Shown here in pieces: positions 54,298 to 63,459 of a DNA stretch of 64,000 bases. The stretch comes from RGIG1681 sp045657465 (GTDB lineage Bacteria > Bacillota > Clostridia > Christensenellales > UBA1242). Positions within the stretch are counted from its first letter, which is position 1; each line of letters begins with the position of its first letter. The position numbers and the translations under genes were made by a program. Below the pieces are notes generated by a model that had not been told where the DNA came from, searched no databases, and was given only the letters and a program-made list of their open reading frames with translations. Location: NCBI GenBank assembly GCA_045657465.1, contig JAZOTD010000026.1:1-64000 (forward strand), read 5' to 3'.

Positions 54298-54610
54298 AGT
54301 TGGTTAGACAATCGCGCCATTTTGGTGAGGAAAGTCCGAGCACCACAGAACAATCACGCTTGATAACGTCAAGCCAAGGTAACTTGAGGAAAAGTGCAAC
54401 AGAAATATACAGCCTTCGGGCAATGGTGAAAAAGTGAGGTAAGAGCTCACTCGAGACATTGGTGACAATGACTCGCTGTAAACTCCGTGAGGTGCAAGGT
54501 GTGGAACATATGGGCTGTTCGTCCGTTCCCGTGACCGCTTGAGCATGGTGGTGACACCATGACTAGATTGATGATTGTCTTAAATGACAGAACTCGGCTT
54601 ATAGACCAAC
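54298..54610 (+). ncRNA. rnpB: RNase P RNA (catalytic subunit)
   Basis: Ribozyme that trims 5' leaders from pre-tRNA. The conserved 5' core GAGGAAAGTCCGAGCACC, the downstream GTGCAACAGAAA, AAACTCC and the 3' core CAGAACTCGGCTTATAG are all present in order. GTTGGT at the 5' end pairs with ACCAAC at the 3' end to close helix P1 (54299-54304 with 54604-54609). At about 310 nt it is compact compared with B. subtilis (about 400). A consensus promoter and strong terminator frame it. Confidence 0.95.
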
Positions 54611-54611
54611 C

Positions 54612-54640
54612 AAAAACGCATACCTAGTATGCGTTTTTGT
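54612..54640 (+). terminator. Terminator of rnpB
   Basis: AAAAACGCATAC/GTATGCGTTTTT stem with a three- to four-base loop and a T-tract. Confidence 0.92.
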
Positions 54641-54822
54641 TTTGCATAAATATTTTTTCTTTTTATTTTTAATATTGATTTTGCATTTTATTTGCCATAA
54701 TTGGCGTTTTATATATCGTTTTTAATTTATTTTTGAATCTTTTTGCGTTTTTATTTTGTTTTTTTATCTTTCTTGTTTAATCATAACTTTTTATATCAGT
54801 CCATTTATTTATCATAGTTTCC

Positions 54823-54851
54823 TTTACAAAATATATTTTGTATGCTATAAT
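54823..54851 (+). promoter_or_regulatory. Promoter of the rarA operon
   Basis: TTTACA (54823-54828), 17 bases, TATAAT (54846-54851), with an extended -10 TG one base upstream. The 180 bases between the rnpB terminator and this promoter are AT-rich and hold nothing I recognise. Confidence 0.75.
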
Positions 54852-54879
54852 GTTACGAATATTTTGAGGTGGTGAAGAT

Positions 54880-56187
54880 ATGGAAAATTTATTTTCAGAC
54901 GAATCAAAGAAAATTGCTCCGCTTGCTGACAGACTTAGACCGCAAAACCTTGATGAGTTTTTGGGTCAAGAACACATTGTTAGCAAAAATTCTTTTTTGC
55001 GCAGAGCAATCATGTTTGACAAACTTGGCAGCTGCATTTTCTATGGACCACCGGGAACAGGAAAGACAACACTTGCAAGTATCATTGCAAATCAAACAAA
55101 CAGCAACTTTGTTATCTTAAACGCTGTTTCATCTGGAGTTGCAGATGTTAAAAAAGTTATCAGTGATGCAAAAACTGGTGTTGAACTTTATGGTAAAAAA
55201 ACATACTTGCTTTTAGACGAATGTCATCGATGGAACAAGGCTCAGTCTGACTCTATGCTTGAGGCTATTGAAAAGGGTTATATTGTGTTTATCGGTGCAA
55301 CCACAGAAAATCCTTTTGTTTCAATGACAAGGGCTATTGTTTCAAGATGCCGTGTTTTTGAATTTAAACCACTTTTAAAACAAAACATCTTGTCAGCAAT
55401 CAACAGGGCCTTAACTGATACCCAAAAGGGATTCGGTGGGCTTGAAATAGATATTAGTGAAGAAGCAAAGAACCATTTTGCATCAACATCAGGTGGCGAT
55501 GCAAGAGTCGCTCTTGGAAACTTGGAACTCGCCGTGCTTTCATCTGAAAAAGTTGACGGCAAAATTGTTATTAATGAAGAGATTGCAAAAGAAGTTTGTT
55601 CTCACAACACTAACAGCATTGACGAAGACCTTTATTATGATATGCTTTCAGCATTTTGTAAAAGCTTAAGGGGAAGCGATGCAGACGCTGCGCTTTATTG
55701 GGCACACAGACTTATTTCTGCAGGTTGCGACCCACTCTTAATTTTAAGACGACTTATGGCACATGCCAGCGAAGATGTCGGCCTTGCAAACTCAAACGCA
55801 CTGGTTGTTGCAAACGCTGCAACACAAGCATATTTGCAAATGGGTAAACCAGAGGGGCTTATTCCAATGTCGCATGCAATCATTTATGTGTGCATGAGCC
55901 CAAAATCAAACTCTGTCATCACTGCAATGGAACTTGCTAAAGAAGACGTTGCAAATACCTTTATTGGAGCGGTTCCTAATCATTTAAAAAATCACAATTA
56001 CCTAAACGAAAAACGTGCCAAATATAAATATCCACATAATTATGGCGGATATGTTGAGCAGCAATACTTGCCAGATGAAATTAAAGATCATGTCTATTAC
56101 ATTCCATCTGAAAATGGCAGTGAGGCTTCAATCAAATTGCCACAAAATAAGCAATCAATAATTAACAAAAATCAGGAGACAAAATGA
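54880..56187 (+). CDS. rarA: Replication-associated recombination ATPase RarA (MgsA)
   Basis: A 435-residue clamp-loader-like AAA+ ATPase acting at stalled replication forks. The N-terminal block PLADRLRPQNLDEFLGQEHI is diagnostic (PLADRLRPQNLDEFLGQ). Walker A GPPGTGKT is at 56-63, Walker B LLLDECHRW at about 110-118 (usually DEIHRF, so a mild variant), sensor 1 FIGATTENP and arginine-finger SRCRVFEF follow. The C-terminal tetramerisation domain (MLSAFCKSLRGSDADAALYW, LIPMSHAIIY) is complete. The ribosome site GAGGTGGTG is clear. The stop overlaps the helicase start by four bases (ATGA). Confidence 0.94.
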   Translation: MENLFSDESKKIAPLADRLRPQNLDEFLGQEHIVSKNSFLRRAIMFDKLGSCIFYGPPGTGKTTLASIIANQTNSNFVILNAVSSGVADVKKVISDAKTGVELYGKKTYLLLDECHRWNKAQSDSMLEAIEKGYIVFIGATTENPFVSMTRAIVSRCRVFEFKPLLKQNILSAINRALTDTQKGFGGLEIDISEEAKNHFASTSGGDARVALGNLELAVLSSEKVDGKIVINEEIAKEVCSHNTNSIDEDLYYDMLSAFCKSLRGSDADAALYWAHRLISAGCDPLLILRRLMAHASEDVGLANSNALVVANAATQAYLQMGKPEGLIPMSHAIIYVCMSPKSNSVITAMELAKEDVANTFIGAVPNHLKNHNYLNEKRAKYKYPHNYGGYVEQQYLPDEIKDHVYYIPSENGSEASIKLPQNKQSIINKNQETK

Positions 56188-58373
56188 TTACAGAAGAAGA
56201 AATTGTTAAGGAAAAAGAATACCTGCTAAAGGTTGTCGATATATTAAGCGACGAGCTTCAAAATTATGATATGAAAGTCAAAGCACTTTCAAGCAACATT
56301 CAAGAACAAATGTCTTACGCTTGGGACAAAACCAATCGTCTTTCTGACACTGAATTTGTTTATGCACTCGCAAACATTCAAAAGAGAAGTGTTTATGCAG
56401 AAAATGCAAACAAGAAGGTTAACAGTTATAAAAAGATGTTAAACAATGCATATTTTGCAAGAATTGACTTTGATGATGGCGAAGAAGTTCTTCCAATTTA
56501 CATCGGTATTGCATCACTTCAACAGGGTGATGACTTTTATGTTTATGACTGGCGTGCACCAATTTCAAGCATGTTTTATAACAGCGAAGTTGGAAATGCA
56601 AGCTACACCATTTCAACCGGAGACAAGATTTCTGGAAATATTACACTAAAAAGACAATACAAAATCTCTGGAAGAGAAATTAAAGAAGTTTTTGACACCG
56701 ACATGCAAATCATTGACAATGTGCTTAAACAAATGCTTTCTAAAAACGCAAGCAACAAGATGAAAAACATTGTCAACACTATTCAAAAAGAACAAAACGA
56801 AATCATTAGAAAAAATGACGTTGACCTTTTGATTGTGCAAGGACCTGCGGGCAGCGGAAAGACTAGTATTGCAATGCACAAAATTGCATATCTTTTGTAT
56901 TCTGAACGCGACAAAATCAACAATTCAAACGTTATGATTTTGTCTCCAAATGAAATTTTTAACAATTACATTTCTGATGTTTTGCCAGATATTGGTGAAG
57001 ACAATGTTTGTCAAGCAACCTACTTTGAATTTGCAAAAGCATACATCACTGAATTTAGCATTTCATCAAAAATTGAAGATGCTTATGAAATTGTTTATGC
57101 ATCTAACAAAGATGAAAACAAAAACAAATATGATGAACTTAAATTTAAGTTTGACCCGATTTACACACAAATTTTGGCGGACTATATCGAACTTAACAAA
57201 ATCGACCTTATGGGGCTTGAACCAATCGAGATAGCCGAAGAAACAATCATGACACTTGATGAAATGGCATCAATTGCAAGCAAAATCCCTGCAAATGGCG
57301 AAAGTTTATATATTAGGGGAAAGAAGATTATTGAACGCATTTATCTGTCTGCTAGCATGAAAACCAAGAAGCATCTCACTCTAGAAAAACTCAAAAAACA
57401 AGCACTTGAAAACCTTGTTAAAATCAAAATCAAGATTGGTGCACTTTTTAGAAAACTATATTCAGACAAAGACGAATTTAAAAACTTTGTAAAGGCTGAG
57501 TTTGAAAAATATGACAGAGCAGAAGATTACTTGCAATTCAACTTTGACTTCATTTTTGATGAAACATCTGCAGCACTTTCAAATGACCACCTTGAATTTC
57601 AAGATGTCACTCCATTCATGTTTTTAAAATCAAGAATTATTGGTATTTCTGCAAACAAGAACATTAAGTATGTTTTAATTGACGAAGCTCAAGACTATTC
57701 AATTGCTCAATACAAGATTTTGGCAATGCTATTCAAAAATTCAAACATAACGCTTCTTGGTGACATAAACCAATCAATTCTTCCATTCAACAACACAAAA
57801 GACTATAAAGAAATTGAAAAAACAATTAAACTTTATAAACCAAATATTTCTTCAAACGAATGTGAACTTTCAAAAACTTATCGTTCAACCTTTGAAATTA
57901 ACGAATATGCAAAAAAAGTCATCTCTTCAAAAAACACTTATTCACAAGTTGACAGACATGGTGATGAAATTGTTATTCACAAACAAGACAATTTTGACCC
58001 AAAAGAAATTATTGAAAATTCTTTAAATTTAAAAAAATCGTATAATACCGTTGCAATTATTTGCAAAAATATTGAAGAAACATTATTATATAATCAGATA
58101 ATAAATTCTCCTGAATATGCAAACAAATTTAGAATTGTGACAAAAAACGATAATGTCTTTGTTGAAGAAAAAATTATGATTATTCCTTCATATCTTGCAA
58201 AAGGCCTTGAGTTTGACGCAGTTTTAGTTAGCAATGCATCTTCAGAGCAATACACAGAGCTTGAAAGAAACCTGTTCTATGTGGTTTTGACAAGGGCTCT
58301 TCACAAACTTGAAATCTATTACACTAATAGTTATACAACTCTTGTAGGAGATGGGGATGAGAAAAAAGAATGA
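56184..58373 (+). CDS. helD: HelD-type UvrD/Rep-family helicase-like protein
   Basis: A 729-residue superfamily 1 protein. The N-terminal helical arm (residues 1-95) and the marker YIGIASL...VYDWRAPISSMFY (about 106-132) are the HelD signature. Walker A GPAGSGKT is at 220-227; motif II LIDEAQDYS, motif III LLGDINQSI, motif IV KTYRST, motif V AKGLEFDAVLVSN and motif VI FYVVLTRALHKLEIYY follow. HelD proteins of Bacillota bind RNA polymerase and release stalled complexes by ATP hydrolysis rather than unwinding DNA. It lies in one operon after rarA (four-base overlap, AGGAGA site), so both genes serve the rescue of blocked replication or transcription. Confidence 0.88.
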   Translation: MITEEEIVKEKEYLLKVVDILSDELQNYDMKVKALSSNIQEQMSYAWDKTNRLSDTEFVYALANIQKRSVYAENANKKVNSYKKMLNNAYFARIDFDDGEEVLPIYIGIASLQQGDDFYVYDWRAPISSMFYNSEVGNASYTISTGDKISGNITLKRQYKISGREIKEVFDTDMQIIDNVLKQMLSKNASNKMKNIVNTIQKEQNEIIRKNDVDLLIVQGPAGSGKTSIAMHKIAYLLYSERDKINNSNVMILSPNEIFNNYISDVLPDIGEDNVCQATYFEFAKAYITEFSISSKIEDAYEIVYASNKDENKNKYDELKFKFDPIYTQILADYIELNKIDLMGLEPIEIAEETIMTLDEMASIASKIPANGESLYIRGKKIIERIYLSASMKTKKHLTLEKLKKQALENLVKIKIKIGALFRKLYSDKDEFKNFVKAEFEKYDRAEDYLQFNFDFIFDETSAALSNDHLEFQDVTPFMFLKSRIIGISANKNIKYVLIDEAQDYSIAQYKILAMLFKNSNITLLGDINQSILPFNNTKDYKEIEKTIKLYKPNISSNECELSKTYRSTFEINEYAKKVISSKNTYSQVDRHGDEIVIHKQDNFDPKEIIENSLNLKKSYNTVAIICKNIEETLLYNQIINSPEYANKFRIVTKNDNVFVEEKIMIIPSYLAKGLEFDAVLVSNASSEQYTELERNLFYVVLTRALHKLEIYYTNSYTTLVGDGDEKKE

Positions 58374-59331
58374 TAAGTCGAGGCTTTATCAAAGCTATTC
58401 AAAAAACTTGATTAGGGCAACAGTTTCAACAAACATTGGCATAAACAACCATGACAGACTCGTCAAGGTTTATGGTGCTGGCGCTGCTAGAGTCGAAATT
58501 TTGAATAGACTCAAAAAGCAATCAAAGTTTACGCTTTATTGGTTTGCAACATTTATCACGCTTGGTATTGTGTGCTTGTTTTTAGACCCAAGTGGTTGGT
58601 TTAATGTTTTAGACCTTTTCATTTTAATGATAAACATTCACTTGGTTGCAAAAGGAAAGCTTATCGGCATTTATATTGGTATACTTGAATGTCTGTTCTA
58701 TGCGTTCATATGTTTCAACTCTGCACTTTATGGCGAAGTGTTTAAGGTGCTTGCAATATCAGTTCCATTAAACATATTCTCAATCATTAGTTGGATGCGT
58801 AGCATGAAAAAGCAAAAAGAAGACAAATATGCAACCACTCAACAAGAAGACATCGTCATCAAAAAACTCAGCAAAAAAGAAAAACCACTTTATCTCTTGG
58901 CTATCTTGCTTTGTTCAGGAGTCGCATATGTTTTGCTCAGATTTGTAATCGGTCAAACAAATGCACTTGTTTTAAGCTCAATTGCCCTTGCAATTTCTAT
59001 TGTTGGAAAGGTTTTAACTGCAAAAAGATATATGGAATCTTATGTTTTGTTCATATTTGGCAACGTTATCTGCTTGTTCATGTGGGGACAAACAATGATT
59101 CAAACCGGTTTTGTTTTAGCAGACATTACGATGATTGTATATTATCTTGCATGTTTCACAATGGATATTTATGCATATGACCTTTGGAAGGCTATGTATA
59201 GAAAGGTTGCAGTTAATGGTGGTGTATTGCTTGCAAAACGAAAAGTTAGCATCAAAAAAATCATTAAACTTCGCCGTCAATTTAAAAATCTTCATTGGGA
59301 CAAAAAAGTTGACATAGCAAAAAATTCTTAA
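58357..59331 (+). CDS. PnuC-like vitamin transporter
   Basis: A 324-residue membrane protein with six or seven transmembrane helices. The block GIYIGILECLFYAFICFNSALYGEVF...VPLNIFSIISWMRS (NSALYGEV and PLNIFSIISW near 120-150) and the later half-repeat AKRYMESYVLFIFGNVICLFMW match PnuC-family carriers of nicotinamide riboside and related vitamins, which use facilitated diffusion. Extra basic soluble segments flank the core at both ends (about 65 residues first, about 45 last). The ATG at 58357 is chosen because AGGAG lies six bases before it; an ATG at 58351 abuts the site. The start overlaps helD by 17 bases. Substrate is not certain. Confidence 0.7.
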   Translation: MRKKNDKSRLYQSYSKNLIRATVSTNIGINNHDRLVKVYGAGAARVEILNRLKKQSKFTLYWFATFITLGIVCLFLDPSGWFNVLDLFILMINIHLVAKGKLIGIYIGILECLFYAFICFNSALYGEVFKVLAISVPLNIFSIISWMRSMKKQKEDKYATTQQEDIVIKKLSKKEKPLYLLAILLCSGVAYVLLRFVIGQTNALVLSSIALAISIVGKVLTAKRYMESYVLFIFGNVICLFMWGQTMIQTGFVLADITMIVYYLACFTMDIYAYDLWKAMYRKVAVNGGVLLAKRKVSIKKIIKLRRQFKNLHWDKKVDIAKNS

Positions 59332-59340
59332 TAACAACAA

Positions 59341-59369
59341 AAAAATCACATCGTTTGATGTGATTTTTA
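59341..59369 (+). terminator. Bidirectional intrinsic terminator
   Basis: AAAAATCACATC/GATGTGATTTTT stem with a GTTT loop. It serves the rarA operon and the convergent phosphodiesterase gene. Confidence 0.9.
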
Positions 59370-59387
59370 TTTTTCTTAAATTGTGTT

Positions 59388-60143
59388 CTATTTAGATTTT
59401 TTTGCATTTTCTAACACTGGTGGAATGTATGAATCAAAAATAATATTGTCACACATATCTTTTGTTCTATTTTCTTCTTCAAGTGACTTAACAGGATAGA
59501 GAAGAACTGGAAGTTTGCCAAAATATTTTTTAACATATTTGCTTGGCATGTCATCAGTGAAATAAACAATGAAGTTTGGTTCACTAACTTTTTTGTTTAA
59601 ACGCATTCTTTTAAATGAGAATTTGCTTACGCCAATAATATCTTTAAGGTCTGTGCAAGATGCAATTTGACCACGCTTAACCTTTGGAGCATTGTTTTTA
59701 AACCATTCAAGAGTGTATGGGTTAAATGATTCAACTGCATATTCACCATGATAGCCTTGCAAAACCTTCCAAACCGCTTTTTCACAAGCACCAACTTTTC
59801 CATAGTTTTTGATTTCAACCAAAACAGGAACCTTTCCTGCAATAACTTCAAGTGCCTCAGCAAGGGTTGGAATGCGTTCTTTTGTTTTTAAAAGGCTAAG
59901 TTTTTCAATGTCTTTGTATGCACAGCTCGAAATAAAACCATCAACGCCGGTCATTCTTGCAAGTCTTTCATCATGAAAAACCACAGGAACACCATCAGTA
60001 AGCACACAAACATCAAGTTCAATAGGGAGTTTGTTTTTCACTGCATTTTTGAATGCTGCAAGTGAATTTTCTGGAATTTTGTCATCAAATAAGCCACGAT
60101 GAGCTATTGGTGTGGTGACAAGCCAAGTATCATAAATATTCAT
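59388..60143 (-). CDS. Glycerophosphodiester phosphodiesterase
   Basis: A 251-residue TIM-barrel enzyme that cleaves glycerophosphodiesters to glycerol-3-phosphate and an alcohol. The catalytic blocks are IAHRGLFD (catalytic His), PENSLAAF, IELDVCVLTDGVPVVFHDERLARMTG (metal-binding Glu/Asp and second His in ELDV and VFHDE), LVEIKN and VESFNPYTLEWF. No signal peptide, so it is cytoplasmic (UgpQ-like). The start is set by GGAG eight bases before the ATG at 60143; an upstream ATG at 60155 overlaps that ribosome site. It is transcribed alone from a consensus promoter with a palindrome in the leader. Confidence 0.92.
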   Translation of the reverse strand: MNIYDTWLVTTPIAHRGLFDDKIPENSLAAFKNAVKNKLPIELDVCVLTDGVPVVFHDERLARMTGVDGFISSCAYKDIEKLSLLKTKERIPTLAEALEVIAGKVPVLVEIKNYGKVGACEKAVWKVLQGYHGEYAVESFNPYTLEWFKNNAPKVKRGQIASCTDLKDIIGVSKFSFKRMRLNKKVSEPNFIVYFTDDMPSKYVKKYFGKLPVLLYPVKSLEEENRTKDMCDNIIFDSYIPPVLENAKKSK

Positions 60144-60158
60144 TTTTATCTCCATTTT

Positions 60159-60183
60159 TGTTCACGAAAAAATAAAGTGAACA
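60159..60183 (-). promoter_or_regulatory. Inverted repeat in the phosphodiesterase leader
   Basis: TGTTCAC and GTGAACA form a perfect seven-base inverted repeat with eleven bases between them. It lies between the promoter and the ribosome site, where a repressor would block elongation or initiation. Confidence 0.5.
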
Positions 60184-60198
60184 CACTAATATGGCTAA

Positions 60199-60227
60199 AT
60201 TATACAATCTAAAACGTGTATTGTCAA
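60199..60227 (-). promoter_or_regulatory. Consensus promoter of the phosphodiesterase gene
   Basis: On the minus strand: TTGACA (60227-60222), exactly 17 bases, TATAAT (60204-60199), a perfect sigma-A match. Confidence 0.85.
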
Positions 60228-60300
60228 TGTTTTATGACGGAAATTATCGAATTTATCCATGGCTTTGATATATTTTATGAAGCAAAAATGCAGTTTATGA

Positions 60301-60329
60301 TTGATTTATTTTTAAGTTTAGTTTAAAAT
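60301..60329 (+). promoter_or_regulatory. Promoter of the lepA-hemW operon
   Basis: TTGATT (60301-60306), 17 bases, TAAAAT (60324-60329). GAGGA lies four bases before the lepA ATG. Confidence 0.65.
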
Positions 60330-60346
60330 CATTATGTGAGGATAAT

Positions 60347-62146
60347 ATGAAAAAATCGCTAGATAACATTAGAAACTTTTCAATCATTGCGCACATAGAC
60401 CACGGCAAAAGCACTCTTGCTGACAGACTTATGGAATATACTGGCACCGTTGCAGAAAGAGATAGCAAAAGCCAACTTTTAGACTCCATGTCAATCGAAA
60501 GAGAAAGGGGCATAACAATCAAACTTGCTCCTGTGACAATGAAATATGAAAAGGACGGAAAAGAATATATTTTAAATCTTATCGACACTCCAGGGCACGT
60601 TGACTTTACTTATGAAGTTTCAAGGTCACTCGCTGCATGCGAAGGTGCACTTTTGATTGTCGATGCGACACAAGGCGTGCAAGCTCAAACTCTTGCAAAC
60701 TTTTATCTTGCATTTGAAAATGACCTTGAAGTTATTCCTGTTATCAATAAAATGGATTTGCCATCTGCCAGACCTGAAGAAGCAAAGAAAGAAATTGAGA
60801 GCATCATTGGCATACCAGCTGACGAAGCCCCTTGCATTTCTGCAAAAACAGGCCTAAACATAAAAGATGTTTTAGACAGAATTGTTGATATGGTTCCACC
60901 ACCAAAGGGTGATGAAGACGAACCACTTCAAGCACTTATCTTTGATAGTTACTACGACAACTACAAAGGTGCAGTGTGTCTTGTTAGAATCAAAAACGGA
61001 AAAGTTAAGACCGGAACAAAAATTAAAATGCTACAAACCGGCAAAGAATTTGAAGTCGTTGAAGTGGGAACATTTAAACCAAAAATTGAACGAACTGAAG
61101 AACTTTCTGCTGGTGACGTTGGATATATCTCTGCAAGCATCAAAACTGTTTCTGACATCAGCGTTGGTGACACTATCACTGAACTTGAAAGACAAGCCGA
61201 GCCGCTCCCAGGCTATAGAAACATTCAACCTGTGGTTTATTCGGGAATCTTTCCAATCGACGGAGACAAGTATAACGCACTCAAAGACGCTCTTGAAAAA
61301 ATCAAACTTTCAGACGCATCACTTGTTTACACACCTGAAACTTCAACTGCTCTTGGCTATGGTTTTAGATGTGGCTTTTTGGGGCTATTGCACTTAGAAA
61401 TCATAACCGAACGCATTGAACGTGAGTTTAATCTTGACGTTATCACCACAATGCCAAGCGTTACTTATAAAGTATACAAAAAGAGCGGAGAGGTGCTTGA
61501 TATTTCAAACCCAACAAACATGCCTGTTCCTGACTCAATTTTGTATATTGAAGAGCCTTATATCAAAGCAAATATTTATGCTCCACCTGAATATGTTGGG
61601 GCAATTATGGACCTTGGCATTAGCAAGCGTGGAGTCTATAAAGACATGCAATATCTTGCAGACAACAGAGTCAAGCTTGATTTTGATTTGCCGCTTTGTG
61701 AAGTTGTTTATGACTTTTTTGACAAACTCAAATCTGCAACTCATGGCTATGCAAGTTTCGACTATGAAATTGCCGATTATCAAAAGAGCGACATGGTTAA
61801 AGTTGACATGTTATTAAACGGCGAGCCTTGTGATGCTCTTTCACTCATTGCTCACAAAACCAGAGCCTATGACCGTTCAAGAGCCATCACTGAAAAACTT
61901 AAAGAAGTTGTTCCACGTCAACTCTTTGAAATTCCTATTCAAGCCGCAATTGGCGGAAAGATTATCGCAAGAGAAACCGTTAAAGCTCTTAGAAAAGACG
62001 TTATTGCAAAATGCTATGGTGGTGACGTAACCAGAAAGCGTAAGCTTTTAGAAAAGCAAAAAGAAGGCAAGAAAAAAATGAAACGCCTTGGAAGTGTTGA
62101 ACTTCCAAGTGAAGCGTTCTTGAGCATATTAAAAATGGACAATTAG
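60347..62146 (+). CDS. lepA: Elongation factor 4 (LepA), ribosome back-translocase GTPase
   Basis: A 599-residue translational GTPase of the usual length. G1 is AHIDHGKST (15-23), switch I/G2 RERGITIK, G3 DTPGHVDF, G4 NKMD and G5 SAKTG. Domains II and III follow, then the EF4-specific C-terminal domain with LLEKQKEGKKKMKRLG. LepA binds the ribosome and aids 30S biogenesis and stalled translation. hemW begins nine bases after the stop, with AGGAGA between, as in many Bacillota. Confidence 0.97.
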   Translation: MKKSLDNIRNFSIIAHIDHGKSTLADRLMEYTGTVAERDSKSQLLDSMSIERERGITIKLAPVTMKYEKDGKEYILNLIDTPGHVDFTYEVSRSLAACEGALLIVDATQGVQAQTLANFYLAFENDLEVIPVINKMDLPSARPEEAKKEIESIIGIPADEAPCISAKTGLNIKDVLDRIVDMVPPPKGDEDEPLQALIFDSYYDNYKGAVCLVRIKNGKVKTGTKIKMLQTGKEFEVVEVGTFKPKIERTEELSAGDVGYISASIKTVSDISVGDTITELERQAEPLPGYRNIQPVVYSGIFPIDGDKYNALKDALEKIKLSDASLVYTPETSTALGYGFRCGFLGLLHLEIITERIEREFNLDVITTMPSVTYKVYKKSGEVLDISNPTNMPVPDSILYIEEPYIKANIYAPPEYVGAIMDLGISKRGVYKDMQYLADNRVKLDFDLPLCEVVYDFFDKLKSATHGYASFDYEIADYQKSDMVKVDMLLNGEPCDALSLIAHKTRAYDRSRAITEKLKEVVPRQLFEIPIQAAIGGKIIARETVKALRKDVIAKCYGGDVTRKRKLLEKQKEGKKKMKRLGSVELPSEAFLSILKMDN

Positions 62147-62155
62147 GAGACCGAT

Positions 62156-63343
62156 ATGTCAATTAATCAAATGGGATTAAACATTATTGAAAAATCTAGA
62201 AACAACCTAAGCATCTATGTTCACATTCCGTTTTGCGAATCAAAATGTGCATACTGCTCATTTGTTTCAATGGTTTCAAATGACGAGATGAAAAAACAAT
62301 ACTTTGACAATTTGATGACAGAAATCAAAATCAAAGCAAAACAATATAGCCCACACTATTCAGTTGCAAGCATCTATATTGGTGGCGGAACTCCATCTTG
62401 TTTAGACAATTATTATATTCGTGATTTGCTTTCATCAATCTACAAAAACTTTGCAGTAAAAAACACCGCTGAAATCACAATCGAAATCAATCCAAACACT
62501 ATAGATAAAAACAAAATTCGTGAATATATTTTGGCAGGCGTCAATCGTTTCAGCATCGGGCTTCAATCGTCAAACCCAAAGATTTTAAAATCTATGGGCA
62601 GACTTCACACATATAACGACTTTGTCAAAACGATTTCTATTATCCGTGAATATGGAATAAAAAACATCAGTGCAGACATCATTTTGGGATATCCAAATCA
62701 AAAGCTTGCTGATATAAAAGACACAATGACAAACCTTATCAAACTAGAAATTCCACACATATCTGCATACATGCTCTCAGTTGATGAAGGCACGAAATTA
62801 AAAACTCTTGTTGATAACGGAGCAGTGGGGCTTCCTGATGAAGACCTTGTTGTTCAAATGTATAATCTCGTGCTAGACATGCTAACAAAGGCGGGCTATG
62901 GTAGATATGAGTTTTCAAACTTTGCAAAACCAACATTTGAATCTTATCACAACAGAGTTTATTGGAACAGAACTGACTACATCGGTTTAGGTCTTGCAGC
63001 TCACTCATACATTCAAGGCACAAGATTTGCCAATACTGAAAATTTGAATGAATACATCTTAAAACTAAACAACGAAAATGTCAGCCCAATAGTGCTTTCA
63101 AAAAACCTTTCAAAATCTGAACAGAAAGAAGAAGCAATCATGCTTTCAATGCGAACAGCAACTGGATTAAACCTTGAAAGTTACAAAACAGAGTTTGGCG
63201 AAAATCTTCTTTCAAAGAAAAAAGATAGAATTGCAGACCTTATCAAAAACGGCTACATCAAACTCACTTCAGATAACAGACTTGTTTGCACCAGCAAAGG
63301 CTTTTTGGTGCTAAATCAAATCGTGCTTGAGCTCGCATCTTAA
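62156..63343 (+). CDS. hemW: HemW, radical SAM haem chaperone (HemN-like)
   Basis: A 395-residue radical SAM protein. The CxxxCxxC cluster motif CESKCAYC lies at C27, C31 and C34, followed by YIGGGTPS, the RFSIGLQS strand and the C-terminal HemN domain. The absence of the N-terminal arm of true coproporphyrinogen dehydrogenase and the lepA-hemW-hrcA order favour HemW, a haem-binding chaperone, over HemN. The start has AGGAGA seven bases upstream. A terminator follows. Confidence 0.92.
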   Translation: MSINQMGLNIIEKSRNNLSIYVHIPFCESKCAYCSFVSMVSNDEMKKQYFDNLMTEIKIKAKQYSPHYSVASIYIGGGTPSCLDNYYIRDLLSSIYKNFAVKNTAEITIEINPNTIDKNKIREYILAGVNRFSIGLQSSNPKILKSMGRLHTYNDFVKTISIIREYGIKNISADIILGYPNQKLADIKDTMTNLIKLEIPHISAYMLSVDEGTKLKTLVDNGAVGLPDEDLVVQMYNLVLDMLTKAGYGRYEFSNFAKPTFESYHNRVYWNRTDYIGLGLAAHSYIQGTRFANTENLNEYILKLNNENVSPIVLSKNLSKSEQKEEAIMLSMRTATGLNLESYKTEFGENLLSKKKDRIADLIKNGYIKLTSDNRLVCTSKGFLVLNQIVLELAS

Positions 63344-63361
63344 TAACAATGTCAAACAATC

Positions 63362-63392
63362 AAAACAGGCGAAAATAATCGTCTGTTTTTTA
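63362..63392 (+). terminator. Intrinsic terminator of lepA-hemW
   Basis: AAAACAGGCGA/TCGTCTGTTTT stem (one G-T pair) with an AAATAA loop and T-tract. Confidence 0.88.
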
Positions 63393-63422
63393 TTTTTTGT
63401 CAAAAATTTTGTCATAAAATCG

Positions 63423-63451
63423 TTGACAAATTCTTTTAGCAGTAATAAGAT
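63423..63451 (+). promoter_or_regulatory. Promoter of hrcA
   Basis: TTGACA (63423-63428), 17 bases, TAAGAT (63446-63451). The CIRCE-like element begins nine bases further on. Another TATAAT at 63517-63522 has no matching -35. Confidence 0.65.
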
Positions 63452-63459
63452 ATACAGTG

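Noticed and set aside
54304..54546. 80-codon frame on the minus strand
   Set aside because: It lies wholly inside the RNase P RNA, whose conserved core explains the sequence.
54869..55120. Open frame overlapping the start of rarA in another frame
   Set aside because: The rarA frame carries the AAA+ motifs; the other frame has no domain.
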